From contig CAMNOU010000015.1 of the NCBI GenBank assembly GCA_946546945.1, forward strand, positions 1 to 64,000: a stretch of 64,000 nt of DNA, read 5' to 3'. Source of the DNA: an uncultured Lachnospiraceae bacterium (lineage in GTDB: Bacteria > Bacillota > Clostridia > Lachnospirales > Lachnospiraceae). Below are positions 8,638 through 17,638 of this stretch, one piece after another. Both the position numbers and the translations under genes were made by a program. Numbering within the stretch: position 1 is the stretch's first letter; every line of letters starts with the position of its first letter. The notes below the pieces were generated by a model, which was not told the DNA's origin, did no database searches, and saw nothing but the letters and a program-made list of their open reading frames with translations.

Positions 8638-9039
8638 TCAGAACTCCACTGTCTCCGGTGCTTCTGTAAATGAGCTGAAGGTTGCTTTTGCATTTTTCAT
8701 GTAAAGCATCTGCATGTTGTCATCATCTGCGCTGTACATCGCCTTCAGGCTCGGCATTTTCTCCAGCATGGCCTCTTTTACCTCATGACTGTCATCATTC
8801 ACGAGTTCGCACGCAATGCGCAGCCATTTTCCTTCTTTAAACGCACAGATTTCCGCTTTCGGATTTGCAGCAATCTGTTTGGAAACATCCTTGATCTTTC
8901 CGGTCTGAATGTAAAGCTTTCCATCCGACAGAAGAATCGTTCCGAAGGGTCTTACCCTCGGCTGATCGCCCTCTGCAGTAGCCAGATAATAGGTGGCTGC
9001 CTTGTCTAAAAACTGATAAACTCTTTCGATTCCTTCCAT
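8638..9039 (-). CDS. pyridoxamine 5'-phosphate oxidase family protein
   Basis: A 133-residue split-barrel flavin-binding protein of the PNPOx-like superfamily (AATYYLATAEGDQPRVRPFG at the N-terminus is the characteristic first strand). Such proteins bind FMN or F420 and reduce small molecules, or act as heme/flavin binding proteins; the substrate is unknown. AGGAG precedes the ATG. The ferritin-like gene upstream ends 18 bp away, so both likely belong to one oxidative-stress transcript. Confidence 0.85.
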   Translation of the reverse strand: MEGIERVYQFLDKAATYYLATAEGDQPRVRPFGTILLSDGKLYIQTGKIKDVSKQIAANPKAEICAFKEGKWLRIACELVNDDSHEVKEAMLEKMPSLKAMYSADDDNMQMLYMKNAKATFSSFTEAPETVEF

Positions 9040-9057
9040 AATGTAAAACTCCTTTCT

Positions 9058-9507
9058 TTAGTCGCTCAGCTGCTCGATCAGGTAGTTCTCCATTCCGATT
9101 TCCTCGATCAGAGAAAGATGCTGTTTTACCCAGTTGAAATGATCCTGCTCATCCACGATGAACTCTTCGATCATATTTTTCGATATATAATCATCCTCGA
9201 ACAGTGCTAAAGCCTTGCTCATTTCCGGAAGTGCCTGCGCTGCATCCTTGCAGTCATACTCCAGCATTTCTTTCACATCTGTGAAAACAGGGTATTCAAC
9301 CAGTTCCACCTTCGGTGTCTCGCCGAGTTCAATCAGACGTGCGTTCACTTTTTTAGCTTCATCCCACTCTTCATCCGACTCACTCGCAATCTTGTCAGCC
9401 AGTTTACCGAAACCGCGCTGCTTCAGGATCTCTGCCTGAATAGAATGCTGCTGAGAATTTCCAAACCATCCTTTTGCCAGTGACTGTAAAAACTCGATCT
9501 TTGTCAT
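9058..9507 (-). CDS. ferritin-like diiron domain protein
   Basis: A 149-residue four-helix bundle with carboxylate/His residues spaced as in the ferritin-like family (ILKQRGFGKLADKIASESDEEWDEA, MLEYDCKDA, EEFIVDEQDHFNWVKQH, the last resembling ExxH). It could store iron or detoxify peroxide; it also resembles bacterioferritin-type demethoxyubiquinone-like proteins, so the specific role is open. The ATG at 9507 follows GGAGGG; an upstream in-frame ATG (9522) lies inside that ribosome site and is rejected. Confidence 0.75.
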   Translation of the reverse strand: MTKIEFLQSLAKGWFGNSQQHSIQAEILKQRGFGKLADKIASESDEEWDEAKKVNARLIELGETPKVELVEYPVFTDVKEMLEYDCKDAAQALPEMSKALALFEDDYISKNMIEEFIVDEQDHFNWVKQHLSLIEEIGMENYLIEQLSD

Positions 9508-9531
9508 TTTGAATCCCTCCATCTTTCTTTT

Positions 9532-9562
9532 TAGTTGTGTAAAATTTAGTTGTGTTCAACTA
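9532..9562 (-). promoter_or_regulatory. TAGTTG palindrome upstream of the ferritin-like gene
   Basis: A perfect inverted repeat TAGTTG-N4-CAACTA is at 9547-9562, with an extra half-site TAGTTG at 9532-9537 (both followed by TGT). It lies 25-55 bp before the start codon at 9507. Its shape suits a MarR- or Fur-type dimeric regulator; no such gene is in this window. Confidence 0.45.
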
Positions 9563-9665
9563 TATTTATCATTTTACTTATCCGGAGGGATATTTCAATT
9601 CATAATCGCACGAAGTATTCTCATTATGAGATATTTTTATCTTTTTCTCTCATTTTTATATTCTC

Positions 9666-10220
9666 TTATTTGTGCAGCAGGTACGGATGGAGCGGCAGAG
9701 GCAGCGACTTCTCATAGATATCGGCCAGCTCTTCCGGTGTTTCCCCATACTTTCCGAGAATCCACTCACAGGTCAGGCAGACGGTTCCCATACAATAGAG
9801 ACGGGCACACAGCGCAATCTCCTTATCGAGTTCTTTTCTTCCATTCGTTTTTTTCAGATACTTCATCAGCTCCGCGTAGTTGATCTCAGTCATGTAACGA
9901 ATAAAGGAATCATGTCCGCTGGTGTGAAGCAGCAGATTTGTCAGATAATCCTTTTCCTCCTGAAAACGCTTCGCTCCGTCCAGAAGCGTCTGCTTCCATT
10001 CATATTCATCGACCCCGATCCGGTCCATGATTTCGACAACTCCCCTGGCATATTCCCAGGCAACGAGATCATATTTATCCGAAAAATGCCGGTAAAAAGT
10101 GGCCGTGGAGTAACCGCAGTTATCTGTAATGTCTCTGATTGTGATCTTATCGATCTTTTTTTGTCCCGCAAGTTCCCGGAAGGAATCTGCCAGGATTTCT
10201 TTTGCTGTTTTTCGTTTCAT
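9666..10220 (-). CDS. TetR/AcrR family transcriptional regulator
   Basis: A 184-residue repressor. The N-terminal helix-turn-helix (residues about 5-50, KKIDKITIRDITDNCGYSTATFYRHF) is canonical; the C-terminal helical part would bind a ligand or partner. The ATG overlaps the TGA of the upstream TetR gene by one base (TGATG), so the two regulators are translationally coupled. The C-terminal domain resembles the TetR_C_11-type found in fatty-acid or efflux regulators, but the ligand is unknown. Confidence 0.85.
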   Translation of the reverse strand: MKRKTAKEILADSFRELAGQKKIDKITIRDITDNCGYSTATFYRHFSDKYDLVAWEYARGVVEIMDRIGVDEYEWKQTLLDGAKRFQEEKDYLTNLLLHTSGHDSFIRYMTEINYAELMKYLKKTNGRKELDKEIALCARLYCMGTVCLTCEWILGKYGETPEELADIYEKSLPLPLHPYLLHK

Positions 10221-10780
10221 CAGGTCCCCTCTTTATATCCAATCAGCCGCAGATAATCATCTGCCAGTTCTTCCGGGCGCAGCTTCATCCTCGTTTTGAT
10301 CCACCACCTCACAGCCTCCGCAAAGCTGCCGACCAGATGATTCAGCGCAAGCTCCCTGGGCACATCCGGCCTGATGCAGTCCGGATATTCTTCATACATA
10401 ACCGTCAGATATTCCTTAAAATACCGCAGAAACAGCTCACTGCTTTCTCCGGAAAGCATCCCGGCCGCATTCCCTTTGTTATCCCTCAGATGATAAAGCA
10501 GATGCGTGATTCTTTCCTTCAATCCGTGACCGCTGCCGGAAAAGTCATGCGTCTTTTCCGAGTGAAGATCCTCTGAAAAAACATGGTCAAAGATCTCCGT
10601 ACACATTTCTTTGAGCAGGGCTTCCTTCGTTTCGAAATGCGCGTAAAAGGTACTCCTGCCCACATTTGCCTCGTTCAGGATTTCCTGTACGGTAATGTTG
10701 TTGAAATGCTTTGTCTCCAGGAGCTTGGTAAACGCCTGAAAGATTGCCGTTCGCGTCTTCTGTTGTCTTCTGTCCATCAT
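10220..10780 (-). CDS. TetR/AcrR family transcriptional regulator, coupled to a second TetR
   Basis: A 186-residue TetR with HTH at about residues 10-55 (TKLLETKHFNNITVQEILNEANVGRSTFYAHF). It is transcribed divergently from the EamA exporter gene across a 138-bp region that holds two matching palindromes, so it probably represses both itself and the exporter. Two adjacent ATGs (10780 and 10777) follow GGAGG; the second has the better spacing. It is unusual to find two TetR genes coupled in one operon. Confidence 0.87.
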   Translation of the reverse strand: MMDRRQQKTRTAIFQAFTKLLETKHFNNITVQEILNEANVGRSTFYAHFETKEALLKEMCTEIFDHVFSEDLHSEKTHDFSGSGHGLKERITHLLYHLRDNKGNAAGMLSGESSELFLRYFKEYLTVMYEEYPDCIRPDVPRELALNHLVGSFAEAVRWWIKTRMKLRPEELADDYLRLIGYKEGT

Positions 10781-10804
10781 TGCCTCCGAACAAAATCGCC
10801 AAAA

Positions 10805-10896
10805 TGTTCCGTATCGAACAAAAGCAGGTTTCTGATTCTTGTTTTCATGTTTCTATTGATTATAATTATAACAAACATTTTGTTCTGTATCAAACA
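10805..10896. promoter_or_regulatory. divergent tetR-eamA operator pair and eamA promoter
   Basis: TGTTC-N6-GAACA at 10805-10820 and TGTTC-N6-AAACA at 10881-10896 share the core pattern TGTTCyGTATCrAACA. Between them is a plus-strand promoter: -35 TTGTTT at 10839-10844, 16-bp spacer, -10 TATAAT at 10861-10866. The downstream site would block RNA polymerase escape toward the exporter gene, the other site the tetR transcript. Confidence 0.65.
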
Positions 10897-10918
10897 TTTT
10901 ATTCAGGAGATTCCATTT

Positions 10919-11851
10919 ATGAAAGCCAACATGAAACACGGTATTGCTCTGGCGGTTCTTGCCGCTTCCTTATATGCTCTCAACGCACCTTTTTCCAAGA
11001 TGCTTCTTCCATACCTTCCTCCCACACTGATGGCGGGATTCCTCTATATCGGGGCAGGGCTTGGCATGGTATGGATTGCAGTCATCCAAAAAGCGGCCCG
11101 CCGCTCCAGGCCCGAAAAAAACCTTACCAGAAAGGAGATGCCTTTTACCATCGCCATGATCCTGCTCGACATAGCCGCACCGATCTTTCTGATGCTGGGG
11201 CTGTCCCTGACCACAGCTGCCAATGTCTCCCTTCTCAACAATTTTGAAATTGTCGCGACAGCAATCATCGCCCTGATGGTCTTTAAGGAAAGTATTTCTC
11301 CCCGCTTATGGGCAGGCATCCTCTTTGTGACAGCCTCCTGTCTGCTGCTTTCTTTCGAAGACATTACAAGCCTTTCGTTCAATACCGGTTCGCTCTTTGT
11401 CCTCCTCGCCTGTGTCTGCTGGGGGATTGAAAATAACTGCACCAGAAAATTATCTTCCCGGGATCCCCTGCAGATTGTCATGCTCAAAGGCATTTTCTCC
11501 GGGCTCGGTTCTCTGATCATCGGACTTCTCATCGGAGAACGGATCTCCTTTTGGGCAAGTGTCCCTCTGGTACTTCTGCTCGGATTCGCAGCTTATGGCC
11601 TGAGCATCTATTTTTACATCTATGCCCAGCGGATACTCGGAGCCGCCAGGACCAGCGCGTACTATGCCGTCGCTCCATTCATCGGCGTCCTCCTGTCCCT
11701 TTTGAGCTTCCGCGAGATCCCCGGCATCCTTTTCCTTGCCGCCCTGCTGTTCATGCTCGTCGGGGCATGGCTTTCCTCCGGAGATAAACCGCTCAGAAAA
11801 GCCGGAAAAATCTCTCCTGTCAGGAAGGAGCCTGTCAAACAGGGAATGTAA
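10919..11851 (+). CDS. EamA/DMT family transporter
   Basis: A 310-residue drug/metabolite-type exporter in the inner membrane, with ten predicted membrane segments arranged as two EamA repeats (about 10-150 and 165-300). The ATG at 10919 follows CAGGAG; a much longer in-frame reading upstream runs through the tetR gene and the operator region and is rejected. Substrate is unknown; control by the divergent TetR suggests export of a small toxic molecule or metabolite. The C-terminal tail is basic. Confidence 0.87.
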   Translation: MKANMKHGIALAVLAASLYALNAPFSKMLLPYLPPTLMAGFLYIGAGLGMVWIAVIQKAARRSRPEKNLTRKEMPFTIAMILLDIAAPIFLMLGLSLTTAANVSLLNNFEIVATAIIALMVFKESISPRLWAGILFVTASCLLLSFEDITSLSFNTGSLFVLLACVCWGIENNCTRKLSSRDPLQIVMLKGIFSGLGSLIIGLLIGERISFWASVPLVLLLGFAAYGLSIYFYIYAQRILGAARTSAYYAVAPFIGVLLSLLSFREIPGILFLAALLFMLVGAWLSSGDKPLRKAGKISPVRKEPVKQGM

Positions 11852-11877
11852 CGGATCGTCACGGGAGCGAATATGGC

Positions 11878-11906
11878 TTTACCCAAAAGAAAAAAGAGGA
11901 TATAAT
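11878..11906 (+). promoter_or_regulatory. promoter of the orphan permease gene
   Basis: -35 TTTACC at 11878-11883, 17-bp spacer, -10 TATAAT at 11901-11906, 30 bp ahead of the permease ATG. The gene therefore does not depend on the eamA transcript. Confidence 0.6.
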
Positions 11907-11935
11907 AGGTTCAGATTAATTTCCAGGAGATTATT

Positions 11936-12733
11936 ATGAAAAAACCATCTGCCATGAGAATGGCTTCCTATTATATCATCCTTATCATAGCCTCCCTGTT
12001 TTTCGTTTTTCCGCTCTATTATATGCTTTGTGCTGCCAGCGGAGGCAATCTGGATTTCCACAACGGACTTCTGATTCCGGGAACACATCTTTTTGAAAAC
12101 ATTGCCTATATCCTGACAGACTCCCCGTTCATGGACTCCTTCCTGTTTTCCCTGAAATACACACTGATCCAGACTGTCATCACGCTCCTGATCTGCGCGA
12201 TGGCCGGCTATGCCTTCGAGATGTTCCACGACAGAATCAAAGATCATGTGTTTCAGGCTTTTTTGTTTGCCCTGATGATTCCCTTTACGGGAACCCTGAT
12301 TCCGCTTTATAAAATGTATGCCCGCATGGGTCTGATCAATACGACTGCAGGCCTGATCCTGCCGTTTCTGGCCAGCCCCCTGATCGTCATGATCTTCAGG
12401 CAGAACACCCGCACCTTCCCAAAGGAACTGATCGAGGCAGCACGCCTGGACGGGCTGCGCGAATTCGGCATATTCTTCCGCATTTATCTGCCCAATATGA
12501 AGGGAACCGTCTCATGCGGAATCATCATCGCCTTCCTGAATGCCTGGAACTCCTACCAGTGGCCCCGCGTCGTCATCACAGAACGGGTAAAAATCCCAAT
12601 GACCATGTACCTCACCCTGATGGGGAAAGGCGACCGGATGACACTGGTACTCTTAAGCATGATCCCGACAATGATTGTATTTTTCATCTTCCAGAAATTC
12701 TTTGTGGAGGGATTGTCCGGGGCACTGGACTGA
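11936..12733 (+). CDS. carbohydrate ABC transporter permease (MalG-like), orphan
   Basis: A 265-residue inner-membrane permease with six predicted spans and the EAA loop (ELIEAARLDGLREFGIFFRIYLPNMKG) that docks on the ATPase. MalG-type proteins normally sit beside a binding protein and a MalF partner; here neither is within several kb, and the gene has its own promoter. It ends in the family-typical FVEGLSGALD. It may be a remnant of a sugar transporter or borrow components from elsewhere in the chromosome. Confidence 0.85.
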   Translation: MKKPSAMRMASYYIILIIASLFFVFPLYYMLCAASGGNLDFHNGLLIPGTHLFENIAYILTDSPFMDSFLFSLKYTLIQTVITLLICAMAGYAFEMFHDRIKDHVFQAFLFALMIPFTGTLIPLYKMYARMGLINTTAGLILPFLASPLIVMIFRQNTRTFPKELIEAARLDGLREFGIFFRIYLPNMKGTVSCGIIIAFLNAWNSYQWPRVVITERVKIPMTMYLTLMGKGDRMTLVLLSMIPTMIVFFIFQKFFVEGLSGALD

Positions 12734-12756
12734 CACCCCTGCACATCCTCAAACCA

Positions 12757-12978
12757 TTACTGTACAAAATTCCAAATCAAGGTTCTTACAGTACCAAAAA
12801 CAAACTCAAAAATAGTTGCTACTGTAAGAACCTGGATTTTTTTGTATGTACAGTAAGGCAAAAATTCCATTTCCTTTTTCTTACTGTTGATTCTCAATTC
12901 TTCCATTTCCTACAGTAAGGTTAAAAAAGAGCCTCCTTCCGGGATGTTTACTTTGCTATCCAATGTATATTACAGTAA
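12757..12978. promoter_or_regulatory. cluster of seven TTACWGTAA-type palindromes
   Basis: The 311-bp gap between the orphan permease and the methyltransferase-MTHFR gene holds seven copies of a TTACWGTAA-like 9-mer: near 12757, 12786, 12819, 12849, 12881, 12911 and 12970 (the last is perfect; the others differ at one or two end bases). The second and third form a long inverted repeat, AGGTTCTTACAGTA (12780-12793) with TACTGTAAGAACCT (12820-12833), around a 26-base loop. TTCCATTTCC is also repeated. No coding frame fits. The density suggests an operator array for the downstream gene. Confidence 0.5.
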
Positions 12979-13044
12979 ACCCAAAACCGGCCCGCCAATT
13001 TTTATCCGCAGCGGACATAAAGAAGGGAGAAGGAGGCATCCCGA

Positions 13045-14805
13045 ATGAAGATCCGAGACTATCTGAAAGATCACATATTATTGTTTGACGGCGGCATGGG
13101 GACCTGCTATGCCGAGCGCAGTCATCAGGTGGGCATGAACTGTGAGCTCGCCAGTCTGCGTCAGCCGGAACTCATTACACAGATTCACAGAGATTTTCTG
13201 AAGGCAGGCTGCAAAGCGATTAAGACAAACAGCTTTGCCGCAAACCGCATGACTTTTCAGGGGGATGAAACGCTTGTCCAAAAAACAATCAAAGCAGCAT
13301 GGGATCTGGCGGAGACGGCCGCGGCAGAATATGATGCCTTTGTTTTTGCGGACATCGGCCCTATCACGATTTCAGATGCCGAAGAAGATATCTTTGAAGA
13401 ATACCGGTTTGTGACCGATCTGTTTTTAGAATATGGCGCACAGAATTTCCTGTTTGAGACGAATGCCTCCGCGGAGGGGCTCCCGCAGATTGCGGGCTAT
13501 CTGAAAAAAAAGAATCCGGATGCCTTTATCATTGTCAGCTTCGCCGTCCAGGCGGACGGCTTTACGAGAAGCGGGAACCACATCGGAGATCTGTTTGACG
13601 AGATGAGGCGCTGTCCGGATGTGGATTCCCTGGGTCTGAACTGCATCTGCGGCACTCACCATATGCTGGAACTGATCCGCGGCATCGACCACGCAGGAAT
13701 CTGCCTTTCTCTCATGCCGAATGCCGGCTACCCCATCGTCATCAGCAACCGGACCCTGTATGAAAGTGATCCGGTGTACTATGCTTCTCAGATCCGGAAA
13801 ATGGTAGCCGAAGGGGCCGCGATCACGGGCGGCTGCTGCGGTGCGACTCCGGCATATATCGAAAAAATCAAAGAAGCCCTGAGCGATCCGGTCGGTCAAA
13901 AGAGCCGCCGCACATCACCCAGGGGCAAACAGCCTGCACATGAGCAAGTGGAAAGCCGGTTCTGGAACAAGCTCCAGAACGGCGAAAAAGTCATCGCGGT
14001 AGAACTCGACTCCCCGGCAGATGCATCGCTGGACAAATTCATGAAAGGTGCACGCAGGCTCTATGAGGCCGGCACCGACATCATCACCATCGCAGACTGC
14101 CCAATCGCCAGAGCACACATGGACTCCAGCCTGCTGGCCTGCAAGCTGCAGCGGGAGCTTGGTAAAGAAGCACTGCCGCACATGACCTGTCGGGACCGGA
14201 ATCTGAATGCGTCCAAGGCACTTCTTCTAGGCCTGCATGCAGAAGGGATCCGCAACATCCTGCTAGTCACCGGCGACCCGATCCCCACCGCTGAGCGGGA
14301 TGAGGTCAAGAGCGTCTATCAGTTCAATTCCAGAAAGCTGGCATCCTTTGTCACTTCCCTCGGAAAGACAACCCTTTCCTCTCCCTTTCACCTGTTCGGA
14401 GCCCTGAATGTCAACGCGCGCAATTTTGAATCGCAGCTTCGTTTTGCCCGCGAAAAGCAGGAAAAAGGCATCGTCGGTTTTCTGACTCAGCCGATCCTGA
14501 CTCCGCAGGCCTTTGAAAATCTGAAACGGGCCAGATCAGAACTGAAAAACAGTTACATCCTGGGCGGAGTCATCCCTGTTGTCAGTGCCAGAAACGCCCG
14601 CTTCATGGACAGCGAGATCAGCGGCATACGTGTCGACGCGCGCATCACAGAACTCTATGAGGGCAAAGACCGCGAAGAAAGTGAGCAGCTGGCCGTAACG
14701 ATTTCAAAAGAAATCATGCACAAAATCGAACCCTTTACAGACGGATACTATCTCATGACCCCCTTCGGAAGAGCGGAACTGATCGCAAAAATCATTCGTG
14801 AATAA
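13045..14805 (+). CDS. homocysteine S-methyltransferase / methylenetetrahydrofolate reductase fusion
   Basis: A 586-residue cytosolic bifunctional protein like Bacillus YitJ. The N-terminal half (about 1-285) is a homocysteine methyltransferase barrel with its zinc ligands in LNCICG (Cys) and GGCCG (Cys-Cys). The C-terminal half (about 305-586) is a MetF-like flavin barrel that reduces methylene-THF (DSPADASLDKF, LLVTGDP, GILTQP-like FLTQPILTP). Together the halves can make methyl-THF and methylate homocysteine to methionine. The ATG is chosen by AGGAGG at the usual spacing. The TTACWGTAA cluster lies directly upstream. Confidence 0.9.
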   Translation: MKIRDYLKDHILLFDGGMGTCYAERSHQVGMNCELASLRQPELITQIHRDFLKAGCKAIKTNSFAANRMTFQGDETLVQKTIKAAWDLAETAAAEYDAFVFADIGPITISDAEEDIFEEYRFVTDLFLEYGAQNFLFETNASAEGLPQIAGYLKKKNPDAFIIVSFAVQADGFTRSGNHIGDLFDEMRRCPDVDSLGLNCICGTHHMLELIRGIDHAGICLSLMPNAGYPIVISNRTLYESDPVYYASQIRKMVAEGAAITGGCCGATPAYIEKIKEALSDPVGQKSRRTSPRGKQPAHEQVESRFWNKLQNGEKVIAVELDSPADASLDKFMKGARRLYEAGTDIITIADCPIARAHMDSSLLACKLQRELGKEALPHMTCRDRNLNASKALLLGLHAEGIRNILLVTGDPIPTAERDEVKSVYQFNSRKLASFVTSLGKTTLSSPFHLFGALNVNARNFESQLRFAREKQEKGIVGFLTQPILTPQAFENLKRARSELKNSYILGGVIPVVSARNARFMDSEISGIRVDARITELYEGKDREESEQLAVTISKEIMHKIEPFTDGYYLMTPFGRAELIAKIIRE

Positions 14806-14812
14806 TCACCGC

Positions 14813-15415
14813 TCATGACTGCGACGATGAAGATCCCGCCGACGCTGCCGCATTTTCCCTGTCCCGGATCATATGCTGCAGCGTAACGAGAATTGCGACC
14901 ACCGTTTCTTCCGATTCCGGTTTGTAGATATCGACACAATACTTATCATGCATGGAAATCATCTTCTGCGCAATGACAGCAATGATACAGTCGTTCCGGT
15001 CATACAACTCAAAATTCAGTCCCAGAATATTTCCTCTGAGCTGCCATCCCAGTTCTTTAATATTCGTAATGTCTTTCACAATATGAAACAGCTCATTCGA
15101 AAGTTCAAATTTCGTTCCGTCTGCCATGGTAATCATGTGCTTTTCATGCAGCGTGACCAGTTTTTTCTCAATATGAGCAACCTGAGCCCCCGCCGCAGTA
15201 AAGATATCCGTTTTATCATGGATAGACGGAAAATTTGTCTTCACCCGGTACACAACATTGTCCATGTTATCCGTAATCTCAATCCTGTGGTGAAGCGTCA
15301 TCACTTTTGTGCTTGTAAACAGCGACCTGGCCGGTTCACCAAACCGGGCCACATTATTCACATTTGCCGACTCTCCCTTTTCACGGTAACGATGAATCTT
15401 TGAAAATACTCCCAT
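14813..15415 (-). CDS. LURP-one-related / YxjI family protein
   Basis: A 200-residue protein of the LURP-one-related (tubby-C-terminal-like beta barrel) family: repeated beta strands such as HHRIEITDNMDNVVYRVKTNFPSIHDKTDIFTAAG and QLRGNILGLNFELYDRN. Function in bacteria is unknown; phospholipid scrambling or membrane binding is proposed for relatives. A Ser-rich C-terminus (SAGSSSSQS) follows. Its stop is 8 bp from the convergent MTHFR gene. The left 33-bp direct repeat that bounds the CRISPR-Cas block is 22 bp upstream of its start. Confidence 0.75.
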   Translation of the reverse strand: MGVFSKIHRYREKGESANVNNVARFGEPARSLFTSTKVMTLHHRIEITDNMDNVVYRVKTNFPSIHDKTDIFTAAGAQVAHIEKKLVTLHEKHMITMADGTKFELSNELFHIVKDITNIKELGWQLRGNILGLNFELYDRNDCIIAVIAQKMISMHDKYCVDIYKPESEETVVAILVTLQHMIRDRENAAASAGSSSSQS

Positions 15416-15436
15416 AGAAGAATCCCTCCTTCGTTT

Positions 15437-15469
15437 TCCTAAGATGTTTTTATGATATCATAGATTATC
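15437..15469. repeat. left copy of 33-bp direct repeat bounding the CRISPR-Cas block
   Basis: Identical over 33 bases to 23380-23412 (begins TCCTAAGATGTTTTTATG, ends TAGATTATC). It contains the perfect palindrome TATGATATCATA. Flanking bases diverge immediately on both sides. Confidence 0.9.
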
Positions 15470-15493
15470 CTGATATAATAATCACCTTATGGA

Positions 15494-16911
15494 AGTTATC
15501 AATCCTTATAAATTACATTACTCTCAAACCCTTTACGGAGTAGCCCTGTAGGACGGCGAATTTGACTATCCTTATGAATTACATTGCTCTCAAACAAGTG
15601 ATGTTGAGTTAGCCAGAAAGACCAGTTTGACTATCCTTATGAATTACATTGCTCTCAAACCGAATGCCATGAACTCCGGAAGGGAGGTTGGTTTGACTAT
15701 CCTTATGAATTACATTGCTCTCAAACACATCCGAAGCAGTAATATGAATCTTGATAGTTTGACTATCCTTATGAATTACATTGCTCTCAAACTACCAGAA
15801 TTAAATCTTAGAAGGATCAGTGAGTTTGACTATCCTTATGAATTACATTGCTCTCAAACAAGAGTCACGCCCTTGAACACCCAGATATAGTTTGACTATC
15901 CTTATGAATTACATTGCTCTCAAACAAGATTCATGACCTGACGGCGGATCAGTTAGTTTGACTATCCTTATGAATTACATTGCTCTCAAACGCCTATGGA
16001 TGTGAAGGCTCCACAGATAAGTTTGACTATCCTTATGAATTACATTGCTCTCAAACGTAAATTTCTGTTTGCAGTACAACGAGTTAGTTTGACTATCCTT
16101 ATGAATTACATTGCTCTCAAACTGAATGTGACCAATGAGAAGCTGACGAAAGGTTTGACTATCCTTATGAATTACATTGCTCTCAAACTGATCTGAATAC
16201 CGCTTATCAATATGTAATGTTTGACTATCCTTATGAATTACATTGCTCTCAAACTACGATGTGATTTCTACTGTCTGGGAAGCAGTTTGACTATCCTTAT
16301 GAATTACATTGCTCTCAAACCGTCCCATCATCGTTTTCGCCAATGGCGATGTTTGACTATCCTTATGAATTACATTGCTCTCAAACGTTGACTGTTTTTG
16401 TAAGCTTGGAAATCGAGTTTGACTATCCTTATGAATTACATTGCTCTCAAACACTGGTCTGTCGTCTTCTGACGAATCATCGTTTGACTATCCTTATGAA
16501 TTACATTGCTCTCAAACAGGCGCGGGAACTGCCAGAACGACACCTGAGTTTGACTATCCTTATGAATTACATTGCTCTCAAACGTTGTTGAGATCATTAA
16601 GCACTGGTCAGAAGTTTGACTATCCTTATGAATTACATTGCTCTCAAACCAAATAATCCCTGGTTTACAACATACGACGGTTTGACTATCCTTATGAATT
16701 ACATTGCTCTCAAACGCGCCGTCCGGAACTGTCGTTTCGTCATAGTTTGACTATCCTTATGAATTACATTGCTCTCAAACGCCTCTCCAACGTAGTACAC
16801 TTATAAGGAGTTTGACTATCCTTATGAATTACATTGCTCTCAAACCGGATCGGCGTTGAGCTTGCCAGCCATTAAGTTTGACTATCCTTATGAATTACAT
16901 TGCTCTCAAAC
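15494..16911 (-). CRISPR. type II-A CRISPR array, 22 repeats, 21 spacers
   Basis: A 36-bp repeat (plus strand starts GTTTGACTATCC and ends TTGCTCTCAAAC) recurs with 29-31-bp spacers from 15560 to 16911, about every 66 bp. On the minus strand it reads GTTTGAGAGCAATG..., the usual II-A crRNA orientation, so transcription runs leftward from the csn2 side. The copy at 15560 has one changed base. A further degenerate copy at 15494-15529, with about seven mismatches, marks the old (trailer) end. All other repeats are identical, which fits a recently active array. I saw no spacer that matches another part of this window, but could not search exhaustively. Confidence 0.97.
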
Positions 16912-16969
16912 CCCAAATCATAATTCAAGGAAAGTGCTTGCAACACTGAACAATATAATTCTCTTAATT
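16912..16969 (-). promoter_or_regulatory. CRISPR leader
   Basis: The 58 bp between the csn2 stop and the first repeat, AT-rich and non-coding, is the leader (minus strand). It ends TTATGATTTGGG at the repeat junction; TTGCAA and TATGAT with a 15-bp gap are possible, poorly spaced promoter elements. New spacers would enter here. Confidence 0.7.
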
Positions 16970-17638
16970 CTAGCATGAAATTTCACACAAATCACTATCT
17001 ATTATATAACATTTTTCATTGCTAAGATGTACATGTTCGCAATTCTCTATCGTTAAAACATGATACTTATGACGTAAAATTGTATCAAAAAAAAGTTCTG
17101 CTTCTTCATCGTCAATAAAACTTCTGAAATTTAACAAAATGAACAATTTTTCTTTGTCATATTCTCGAACCAGTTCAAAATAATCTATTATTTTTTCTCC
17201 CAGGCTTTCATAATCTTCATTAAACCCCAGTCCAAATGCTTTCACCAAGGCATCCAGAGTAATCTTTTGGAAATAAATGTCTCCAGCTAGGTTTACCGAT
17301 TGTTTAAGCAAAAATGATTCCACCTCAGCTAGGATAGCCATTGTCTTCTCATACTCATTTTCAATGGCTTGGTTAACAAGCGAAGTAGCAGCTCTTGTTA
17401 ATAGCATTTTTTTATTGATTTTAAAAGGGAAAAAGTCTGTTAACCCCTCAACGTTCTTTTCAATAGGTATTGCTTTCTCCTCTTTTGAAACAACCGCATC
17501 TCCATCATAACCATCTATTTGTCCAACGATATCACTGATCATTTTTGTGAGTAATTTTTGATTTTCAACCACTATGGTATTTACTCTGTCTATTTCAGTA
17601 TTAAACACCTGGTTGATTCCGGGATAAACAAACTTCAT
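16970..17638 (-). CDS. csn2: type II-A CRISPR adaptation protein Csn2
   Basis: A 222-residue ring-forming, DNA-end-binding protein that assists Cas1-Cas2 during spacer acquisition and marks the system as subtype II-A. The start MKFVYPGINQVFNTE, the degenerate ATPase-like core and the C-terminal LLNFRSFIDDEEAELFF...LTIENC are typical. Its ATG overlaps the cas2 TGA (ATGA). It is AT-rich like the rest of the cas block. Confidence 0.92.
   Translation of the reverse strand: MKFVYPGINQVFNTEIDRVNTIVVENQKLLTKMISDIVGQIDGYDGDAVVSKEEKAIPIEKNVEGLTDFFPFKINKKMLLTRAATSLVNQAIENEYEKTMAILAEVESFLLKQSVNLAGDIYFQKITLDALVKAFGLGFNEDYESLGEKIIDYFELVREYDKEKLFILLNFRSFIDDEEAELFFDTILRHKYHVLTIENCEHVHLSNEKCYIIDSDLCEISC

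Noticed and set aside
15437-15469. dif/XerCD site in the 33-bp direct repeat
   Set aside because: It has an internal palindrome but no match to the two 11-bp arms of Firmicute dif sites.
15627-16656. Open frames repeating LTILMNYIALK or FDYPYELHCSQT
   Set aside because: They are translations of the CRISPR repeat in several frames; there is no ribosome site and the period is that of the array.
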